5,288 bases of DNA from Thermodesulfobacterium sp. (GTDB lineage Bacteria; Desulfobacterota; Thermodesulfobacteria; Thermodesulfobacteriales; Thermodesulfobacteriaceae), in NCBI GenBank assembly GCA_021163085.1, contig JAGGXL010000014.1:1-5288 (forward strand), read 5' to 3'. Positions within the stretch are counted from its first letter, which is position 1. Each line of letters begins with the position of its first letter. This document shows, one piece after another, positions 1 to 4,789 of the stretch. The position numbers and the translations under genes are program-made. Below the pieces are notes generated by a model. The model made no database searches. It saw nothing but the letters and a program-made list of their open reading frames with translations, and had not been told where the DNA came from.

Positions 1-80
1 ATTTAAACACTATAGAGAATATACTCAGAAAACCTGATGGTTTTATTTATGAAATAGGAGAAATTAAAAACAAAAATTAA
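1..80 (+). CDS. possible C-terminal tail of a convergent gene (partial, unidentified)
   Basis: From base 3 a plus-strand frame is open for 25 codons and ends at TAA (78-80). It reads LNTIENILRKPDGF and then IYEIGEIKNKN, and its 5' part lies outside the window. The composition looks like protein rather than antisense shadow, because no other gene occupies this stretch on the minus strand. Its stop shares the four-base TTAA at 77-80 with the lpxC stop on the other strand, a common arrangement for tightly packed convergent genes. I do not recognise the family and 25 residues are too few to assign one. An open frame of this length can occur by chance in AT-rich DNA, so the call is tentative. Confidence 0.4.
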   Translation, partial: LNTIENILRKPDGFIYEIGEIKNKN

Positions 81-976
81 TCAAATTTCTTTCTTCTTTT
101 ATACACCAGCAAAAAAGCAAGAGCCCTGCTTTCAACTTCCTCTAATAAATTAGCTCTGTATAAACTTTTTAAAGCATCAATATGAAGTCTATGATTAGAA
201 TATACTGCTTCTATTTCTGCTACTAAAGGATATCCTAAGGTAAAAAAGTCTCCTATTATATCTAAAACCTTATGCCTTACAAATTCATCATCAACTCTCA
301 AACCTTCAGGGTTAAGAACTTTTTCTTTATCTAAAACTATGGCATTGGAAAGACTTCCTCCTTTTAGGATACCTTTGTTTTTTCTTTCAAAAAGAATTTC
401 TTTAAATCCAAAAGTCCTGGCAAAGGAGATCTCATTAATGTAAGATCTGGGATTAATTTCTATTTCAAAACTTTGATATCCTATTAGAGGATGCTCAAAA
501 TGTATAGAAGCTTTAATTTTTAAAGTACTGGATGGTTTAAAACTTATTCTACCATTTCCATTCTGATATTGAAAACTTTTGCGAAGATAAAATTTTTTCC
601 TTGGAGCTAATAAAAACTTATACCCTACTTCTTGAATCTTTCTTACCCAGGGATAAGCTGAACCATCTAAAAGAGGTATTTCCTCTCCATAAACATGAAC
701 AATTGCGTTGTCTATCTGAAGTCCATGAAGAGCAGAAAGAAGATGTTCAACTAAATAAATAAAGTGTTCTCCATCTGTGACAGCTGTTGCTCCATCAAGA
801 CCAATTACATTATTTATATTTAATGGAATAGTTGGTTTCCCTGGCAAATCTTCTCTAATAAAAACTATGCCTGTATTCTCTTCTAATGGCTCAATCTCAA
901 CTTTCACATTTTTTCCGGAAAAGATACCTTCTCCTTCTAAAACCACCTTTTCTGCCAAAGTTCTCTGATATTCCAT
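77..976 (-). CDS. lpxC: UDP-3-O-acyl-N-acetylglucosamine deacetylase LpxC
   Basis: LpxC is the cytosolic zinc amidase that removes acetate from UDP-3-O-acyl-GlcNAc, the first committed step of lipid A synthesis. The 299-residue product has the usual family length and two-domain layout. Visible motifs are MEYQRTL at the N-terminus, VEHLLSALHG with the general-base Glu77 and zinc ligand His78, EIPLLDGSA at 99-107, SFARTFGF at 184-191, and EFVRHKVLDIIGD at 231-243 with zinc ligands His235 and Asp239. The catalytic-histidine region is SNHRLH (His262). The ATG at 976 is chosen because family members begin exactly there and AAAGGAG lies upstream at 988-994. A longer TTG start at 1006 would fall inside the predicted promoter. 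Two oddities: the usual G-[LV]-H-[ST]-G motif reads GIFSG, with Phe18 for His, and the C-terminus is basic (KRRKKFD). The gene is 139 bases after pyrC and appears to have its own sigma-54 promoter. Confidence 0.96.
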   Translation of the reverse strand: MEYQRTLAEKVVLEGEGIFSGKNVKVEIEPLEENTGIVFIREDLPGKPTIPLNINNVIGLDGATAVTDGEHFIYLVEHLLSALHGLQIDNAIVHVYGEEIPLLDGSAYPWVRKIQEVGYKFLLAPRKKFYLRKSFQYQNGNGRISFKPSSTLKIKASIHFEHPLIGYQSFEIEINPRSYINEISFARTFGFKEILFERKNKGILKGGSLSNAIVLDKEKVLNPEGLRVDDEFVRHKVLDIIGDFFTLGYPLVAEIEAVYSNHRLHIDALKSLYRANLLEEVESRALAFLLVYKRRKKFD

Positions 977-987
977 TTTTAGTATCT

Positions 988-994
988 CTCCTTT
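988..994 (-). promoter_or_regulatory. ribosome binding site of lpxC
   Basis: AAAGGAG on the minus strand lies 11 bases before the ATG at 976. It supports that ATG over the in-frame TTG at 1006, which would place this purine run inside the coding sequence. The spacing is slightly long but acceptable. Confidence 0.7.
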
Positions 995-1005
995 CGCATT
1001 TTTCA

Positions 1006-1022
1006 AGCAAGCTTTATGCCAG
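1006..1022 (-). promoter_or_regulatory. sigma-54 (RpoN) -24/-12 promoter driving lpxC
   Basis: The minus strand reads CTGGCATAAAGCTTGCT. The published sigma-54 consensus is YTGGCACGRNNNTTGCW, and all specified positions match except the CG after TGGCA (here TA). The invariant GG and GC are exactly ten bases apart. With the -12 C at 1007, transcription should start near 995, leaving a leader of about 19 bases that holds the lpxC Shine-Dalgarno. It is the only place I found in the window where a TGGC with correct GG-N10-GC spacing occurs on either strand. Sigma-54 promoters need an ATP-driven enhancer-binding activator, so lpxC would be switched by a dedicated regulator not visible here. The match is seen in the sequence; its activity is inferred. 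Confidence 0.7.
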
Positions 1023-1095
1023 TTTGCAAATTATCAATTATTCTTATCTGCTTATTAGAATAGCAAAGTGATTTATGTATATTTTTATTAACAGG

Positions 1096-1113
1096 TGTGT
1101 TTAAAAAGACACA
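1096..1113. promoter_or_regulatory. inverted repeat, candidate activator (UAS) site upstream of lpxC
   Basis: On the minus strand TGTGT (1109-1113) and ACACA (1096-1100) form perfect 5-base arms around an AT-rich 8-base spacer. The centre is about 109 bases upstream of the predicted sigma-54 start, within the range where enhancer-binding proteins usually sit. It lies immediately after the pyrC stop codon and could instead be a weak pyrC hairpin, but no U-run follows it, so it is a poor intrinsic terminator. The arms are short and may be coincidental. Confidence 0.3.
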
Positions 1114-1115
1114 AT

Positions 1116-2396
1116 CTAACTAAATGTTAAATCAAAAACCTTTTCCTTTAAAATAACCTTTTTAACTCTACCTTTAAGTGTTTTATTTAAAAAAGGAGTA
1201 TTTTTGCTTTTTGACTGAATAATATTTTCAGTAAGGGTATACTCTTCTTCTGGGTCAACAATTATAATTTCAGCGAGATTTCCTTTCTTAAGAGATGGAG
1301 GATCAATTCCTAATACTTTTGAAGGATTTAAAACAAATTTTTCAAGTAAAGTTAAAGGAGTCAGATAACCTTCTCTAACTAAATTAAGACTTAAAGGAAG
1401 CAAAGTTTGAAGACCTATCATACCAGGAGAAGCGTATTCAAACTCTATTTCTTTTTCAAGGGGACTGTGAGGAGCATGGTCACTTGCTATAACATCTATT
1501 AATCCTTCTTTCAAGGCTTTTTTAATAGCTTCAATATCTTCTTCTGTTCTTAAAGGCGGATTAACCTTGGCAAGTGTATTGTAATTTTCCACTTCTTTTT
1601 CTGTTAAAGTAAAATAATGGGGGCATGTTTCCGCTGTAAAAAATATCCCTTCTTCTTTTGCCCATTTTAAAAAAGGAACAACTTCCTTAGTCGATAGATG
1701 TGCTAAATGTACAGATTTTTTTGTTTCCTTAGCAAGGATAAGATCTCTTATTACTGCTATGGTTTCTGCAGAGGCAGGAATTCCTTTTAGTCCAAGTTTT
1801 GCAGAAAAGTATCCTTCATTAATCTGCCCTCCTTTTGAAAGGGTCATATCTTCACAATGAGATATTACTGCCAGATCAAAATTTTTCGCATAAAGAAATG
1901 CTCTTTTCATAACTTCCGAATTTTGAACCCATTTCCCATCATCAGAAACTGCAACAGCTCCAGCTTTTTTTAATCTTCCAAATTCAGTAACTTCCCTACC
2001 TTCCTGTTTTTTAGTAATACAAGCTATTGGATAAACAGTAACATAACCTTTTTGTGAGGCTTTTTCTAAAATATATTTCGTAACCTCTGGAGAATCATTG
2101 GGAGGTTTAGTATTTGGCATACAGGCTACTCTTAAAACTCCTCCATATAAAGCAGCTTTGGTGCCTGTTTCTATATCTTCCTTCCATTCTTCCCCTGGAT
2201 CTCTAAGATGAACATGTATATCAACAAGACTAGGAAGTATCCAAAGATTATTCGTCTCTATTATTTCCACCCCTTCTTTAATATCTATGTTATTTTCAAC
2301 ACCGATAATTTTTCCATCTTCAATCAAAATATCTCCTATAAAATCAAGATTCTGAGAAGGATCAATTATTCTACCCTTTTTAATTAAGATTCTCAT
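1116..2396 (-). CDS. pyrC: dihydroorotase, class I (PyrC)
   Basis: Dihydroorotase cyclises N-carbamoyl-aspartate to dihydroorotate, step 3 of de novo pyrimidine synthesis. From the ATG at 2396 the product has 426 residues, typical of class I enzymes. In this numbering the amidohydrolase motifs are DIHVHLRDPG (metal His61 and His63), MPNT (substrate-binding Asn95), SDDG (Asp152), SHCED (His180), HLAHLST (His233) and SDHAPH (catalytic Asp306). As in Aquifex aeolicus, an Asp appears to stand where other types carry a carboxylated Lys. The C-terminus has the class I signature SKSKNTPF followed by LKGRVKKVI. A longer start at GTG 2408 is rejected because that GTG forms the end of the AGGTG Shine-Dalgarno, and homologous proteins begin at M-x-I-L-I-K. 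The start overlaps the 3' end of pyrB by 17 bases. No clear intrinsic terminator follows. Confidence 0.96.
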   Translation of the reverse strand: MRILIKKGRIIDPSQNLDFIGDILIEDGKIIGVENNIDIKEGVEIIETNNLWILPSLVDIHVHLRDPGEEWKEDIETGTKAALYGGVLRVACMPNTKPPNDSPEVTKYILEKASQKGYVTVYPIACITKKQEGREVTEFGRLKKAGAVAVSDDGKWVQNSEVMKRAFLYAKNFDLAVISHCEDMTLSKGGQINEGYFSAKLGLKGIPASAETIAVIRDLILAKETKKSVHLAHLSTKEVVPFLKWAKEEGIFFTAETCPHYFTLTEKEVENYNTLAKVNPPLRTEEDIEAIKKALKEGLIDVIASDHAPHSPLEKEIEFEYASPGMIGLQTLLPLSLNLVREGYLTPLTLLEKFVLNPSKVLGIDPPSLKKGNLAEIIIVDPEEEYTLTENIIQSKSKNTPFLNKTLKGRVKKVILKEKVFDLTFS

Positions 2397-3345
2397 AGTT
2401 TTTTTCACCTGTTAAAAGTTTAAGTAAAATCGCCATTCTCACTGCCACTCCATTTTCCACCTGATCTAAGATAACCTGAAACGGATACTTTTCCATTTGA
2501 TAGGCAAGCTCCACTCCCCAATTTATAGGTCCTGGATGCATAAGGATGGCTTTTTCTTTTATTAATTCCAAATGCTCAGGTTTTAGACCAAAAAATTCAT
2601 GGTATTCCAGAAAACTCGGAACAAGTGTTTCTCCATGTCTTTCTTTTTGAATTCTTAAAGCAATTACCACATCTGCTTCTTTTATAGCCTCTTCCAGTTT
2701 ATAACAAATTTTGAAACCCTTTTTATTAATTTTGTAATAATTCTCTTCTTTTAAATCTGGTAAAAGTTGAGCAGGTCCAGATACATAAACAGTGGACCCT
2801 ATTTTTTGAAAAGCCAATATATCTGAATGAGCAACTCTGCTGTGTTTTATATCACCTACAATGGCTATTTTTAACCCTGAGAGGGTGCCAAGTTTTTCCC
2901 TTACAGTTAAAAGGTCTAAAAGTGCCTGAGTAGGATGTTCATGTGTTCCGTCTCCTGCATTCACAATAGAAACTTTGCTGTGCTTGGCTATAAAATGAGG
3001 TGCTCCTGCTACAGGATGTCTTATAACAAAAAGATCAGCTCCTATAGCTTCCAAATTTTTTATAGTATCAAGTAAAGTTTCTCCTTTTTCAATGCTTGTT
3101 CCTTTACCTGTAAAAGTTAAAGTATCTGCAGATAAAGCTTTTGCAGCCTTTTCAAAAGAAAATCTGGTCCTTGTAGAAGGTTCATAAAAAAGATGAATAA
3201 TTAGTTTACCCCTTAAAGTAGGAACCTTGGGAATAGGTCTATATAAAATTTCTCTCAAATTCTCTGCTAAATTTAAAATATTTTCAATTTCTTCTTTATT
3301 AAGAGAAGCTATATCAAGTAAGTGTTTTTTAGTTTTTAAATCCAT
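2380..3345 (-). CDS. pyrB: aspartate carbamoyltransferase catalytic subunit (PyrB)
   Basis: PyrB joins carbamoyl phosphate and aspartate to give N-carbamoyl-aspartate, the committed step of pyrimidine synthesis. The 321-residue product spans the full family length. The N-terminal carbamoyl-phosphate domain shows FYEPSTRTR (53-61), the Lys loop EKGET (Lys87) and HEHPTQALLD (135-144). The C-terminal aspartate domain shows VGDIKHSRVAHS (163-174), LRIQKER (230-236) and MHPGPIN (269-275), and ends with NGVAVRMAILLKLL. One position is unusual: after HPGPIN the family normally has Arg, while this protein has Trp276. No regulatory subunit gene (pyrI) is adjacent. The ATG at 3345 is preceded by AAGGA (3352-3356) with a 6-base spacer and overlaps the upstream LOG gene by 10 bases. 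The 3' end overlaps pyrC. Together with PyrC it may form an Aquifex-like noncovalent complex; that is inference. Confidence 0.97.
   Translation of the reverse strand: MDLKTKKHLLDIASLNKEEIENILNLAENLREILYRPIPKVPTLRGKLIIHLFYEPSTRTRFSFEKAAKALSADTLTFTGKGTSIEKGETLLDTIKNLEAIGADLFVIRHPVAGAPHFIAKHSKVSIVNAGDGTHEHPTQALLDLLTVREKLGTLSGLKIAIVGDIKHSRVAHSDILAFQKIGSTVYVSGPAQLLPDLKEENYYKINKKGFKICYKLEEAIKEADVVIALRIQKERHGETLVPSFLEYHEFFGLKPEHLELIKEKAILMHPGPINWGVELAYQMEKYPFQVILDQVENGVAVRMAILLKLLTGEKNYENLN
2406..2410 (-). promoter_or_regulatory. ribosome binding site of pyrC, inside pyrB
   Basis: AGGTG on the minus strand lies 9 bases before the ATG at 2396 and decides the pyrC start. It sits within the last codons of pyrB, so ribosomes finishing pyrB would pass over it, consistent with translational coupling. 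Confidence 0.7.
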
Positions 3346-4016
3346 AAATATTCCTTAATATATTCTACTGCCTCTTCAGGTGTATCAACAATTTTAAAAA
3401 GTTCAACATCCTTAGAAGAAATTTTATTATTAGGAATAAGATAATCAGTCATCCATTTAAAAAGAGGACTCCAAAAATTTTTATCAATAAGAACTATAGG
3501 TACTGGTCTTATTTTCTTTGTTTGAACCAAGGTAAGAACTTCAAACATCTCATCCAGAGTACCAAATCCACCAGGGAAAAATACAAAAGCTACTGAATAT
3601 TTTGCCATCATTACCTTTCTTACAAAAAAATATCTAAATTCGAGTTTAAAGTTTGCATGCGGATTAGGTTCCTGTTCCAGAGGTAATCTAATATTAAGCC
3701 CTACTGAATATCCTCCAGCCTCTGTTGCTCCTTTATTGGCTGCTTCCATAATACCTGGCCCACCACCTGTAATTACAGAAAATCCGGCTTTCACCAAAAG
3801 TCTTCCCATTTCTTCTGCTCTTTTATAATCTGGATGATCAGGAGATGTCCTTGCAGAGCCATATATAGTTACCGCTGGATAAACCCTCGGTAAAAGTTCA
3901 AATCCATCAACAAATTCAGCTAAAATTTTAAAAAGTCTCCAAGATTCTTTAGCTGCAAGACCTTCAAGAACATACTGCTTTTCCTCAAAAAATCTACCTT
4001 CAAAAGACTTATGCAC
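3336..4016 (-). CDS. LOG family (TIGR00730) Rossmann-fold protein, probable nucleotide 5'-monophosphate phosphoribohydrolase
   Basis: LOG proteins hydrolyse the N-glycosidic bond of nucleoside 5'-monophosphates, releasing a base and ribose 5-phosphate; the physiological substrate varies between members. The 226-residue product carries the diagnostic nucleotide-binding motifs GGGPGIMEAANKGA (84-97) and PGGFGTLDE (148-156). The catalytic pair expected for the family is present as Arg133, in FFVRKVMM, and Glu156. An N-terminal extension of about 45 residues with ESWRLFKILAEFVDGFE precedes the usual IYGSART strand, as in longer bacterial members. The start is a GTG, supported by a perfect AGGAGG eight bases upstream inside the end of recO. 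It overlaps recO by 8 bases and pyrB by 10. Its place in a pyrimidine operon makes nucleotide turnover more likely than cytokinin synthesis, but the sequence alone cannot fix the substrate. No membrane segment or signal peptide is visible. Confidence 0.9.
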   Translation of the reverse strand: MHKSFEGRFFEEKQYVLEGLAAKESWRLFKILAEFVDGFELLPRVYPAVTIYGSARTSPDHPDYKRAEEMGRLLVKAGFSVITGGGPGIMEAANKGATEAGGYSVGLNIRLPLEQEPNPHANFKLEFRYFFVRKVMMAKYSVAFVFFPGGFGTLDEMFEVLTLVQTKKIRPVPIVLIDKNFWSPLFKWMTDYLIPNNKISSKDVELFKIVDTPEEAVEYIKEYLWI

Positions 4017-4779
4017 CAGTTACACCTCCTGAATTGTATTCTTTTAAGAATTTTAAGGAATTTATCTCAAAAGGCAAAAAAAATTTTAAAAATCTTTCGC
4101 TGATTTTTAAAATTTTTTCCCTTACATTAATCATTTTTTTTAAATCTCCTTCTATTTTTTGCAGTTTTTTAAAGTCAACAGACATACTGATTAATTCTCT
4201 TAGTATCTCGAGTGCCTTAAAATCTAAAATTTCACTATCCCCATTTTTGCATTTAAAACAAACTATTCCACCTTCATAAATAGAAAGGTAAAATAATTTT
4301 TTAGGTTTATATCCACATTTTACACAATGAAATAGCTCCGGAGCCCATCCTGAAAATTTTAGAATTTTTAGTTCAAAGAAAGGTTTTAATAAAAATAACA
4401 CCTCATTTTTTTCTATCTCTTTTAACAGATTTTTTATAAATGAAAAGTAATCAACAGAAAGACCAGGAAAACCTATCTTTGAAAGAATTTCTCCCATATA
4501 AGAAACCAATATATATTTCCTGTAATCATTTCTTATACTCTCTGGCAAAAATTTTAAATCTGCTTTTTCTAAAATGAGAAATTTGCCCTTAGAAGTTTTT
4601 CTTAAGTGAGCTTTTATAAAATTAAACTCTTCTAAAAGATTAACAAATCTTCTACGACTTTTTTGCGCTCCCTTAGCTATACTCCAAATCTTTCCTTTTG
4701 GAGTTAAAAGCTCTACCAGTAAATCAATTTCACCTATTTTTTCCTTAGAGAGAACCAAAGCTTCTAAGGAAAATATCAT
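4009..4779 (-). CDS. recO: DNA repair protein RecO
   Basis: RecO works with RecR (and RecF) to load RecA onto SSB-coated single-stranded DNA and anneals complementary strands during recombinational repair. The 256-residue product has the expected length and order. An N-terminal OB-fold covers roughly residues 1-80 and includes the family signature GAQKSRRRF (37-45). A helical region follows, with FELKILKFSGWAPEL (135-149), then a four-cysteine zinc site made of Cys152/Cys155 and Cys174/Cys177, and a C-terminal helical part ending near INSLKFL. The start ATG has AAAAGG with a 5-base spacer, 10 bases after the isomerase gene stop, so the two are probably cotranscribed. The last residues, SGGVTGA, are encoded by bases that also form the LOG gene's Shine-Dalgarno and start, so they may reflect overlap rather than function. 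Sequence divergence is high, as is usual for RecO. Confidence 0.93.
   Translation of the reverse strand: MIFSLEALVLSKEKIGEIDLLVELLTPKGKIWSIAKGAQKSRRRFVNLLEEFNFIKAHLRKTSKGKFLILEKADLKFLPESIRNDYRKYILVSYMGEILSKIGFPGLSVDYFSFIKNLLKEIEKNEVLFLLKPFFELKILKFSGWAPELFHCVKCGYKPKKLFYLSIYEGGIVCFKCKNGDSEILDFKALEILRELISMSVDFKKLQKIEGDLKKMINVREKILKISERFLKFFLPFEINSLKFLKEYNSGGVTGA
4025..4030 (-). promoter_or_regulatory. strong ribosome binding site of the LOG gene, inside recO
   Basis: A perfect AGGAGG on the minus strand lies 8 bases before the GTG at 4016. It is formed by the recO codons for Ser-Gly-Gly near the RecO C-terminus. It is the strongest Shine-Dalgarno in the window and compensates for the GTG start. 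Confidence 0.8.
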
Positions 4780-4789
4780 TTAAACCTTT

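Larger units (their letters stand above)
977..1115. other. pyrC-lpxC intergenic region
   Basis: This is the only sizeable non-coding stretch of the window. Read in the lpxC direction it holds an inverted repeat just after the pyrC stop, an AT-rich stretch, a TTTGCAAA palindrome at 1023-1030 abutting the -24 element, the sigma-54 promoter, and the lpxC ribosome binding site. I see no convincing intrinsic terminator, so read-through from pyrC into lpxC is possible alongside the dedicated promoter. Confidence 0.75.

Noticed and set aside
29..44. Hairpin AAAACC-TGAT-GGTTTT downstream of lpxC, possible terminator
   Set aside because: The stem is six pairs, only two of them G-C, with no separate U-run after it on the minus strand, and it lies inside the putative convergent reading frame.
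979..999. Six-codon leader frame (MRKERY) on the minus strand, ending two bases before the lpxC ATG and containing its Shine-Dalgarno
   Set aside because: Its ATG lies upstream of the predicted sigma-54 transcription start, it has no ribosome binding site of its own, and such short frames are common by chance.
1032..1044. Possible IHF site between the inverted repeat and the sigma-54 promoter
   Set aside because: TATCAA is present on the plus strand but the downstream TTR half does not match the consensus.
1031..1070. Sigma-70-like hexamers upstream of lpxC (TTGCTA, 18 bases, AATAAT)
   Set aside because: The -35 match is poor and such pairs are frequent in AT-rich DNA; the sigma-54 match is much more specific. 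A secondary housekeeping promoter cannot be excluded.
777..1071. Two plus-strand open frames (777-968 and 886-1071)
   Set aside because: They lie opposite lpxC and its upstream region, have low-complexity Phe/Ser/Leu-rich products typical of antisense frames, and no ribosome binding site or recognisable domain.
3346..3360. Pyrimidine-responsive attenuator or PyrR site in front of pyrB
   Set aside because: pyrB overlaps the preceding gene, leaving no leader; no PyrR-like stem-loop or terminator is seen, so any such control would act at the operon promoter outside the window.
4034..4279. Plus-strand open frame opposite recO
   Set aside because: The product is a Lys/Phe/Ser/Leu-rich antisense shadow of the RecO C-terminal part, which is itself well supported by its zinc cysteines.
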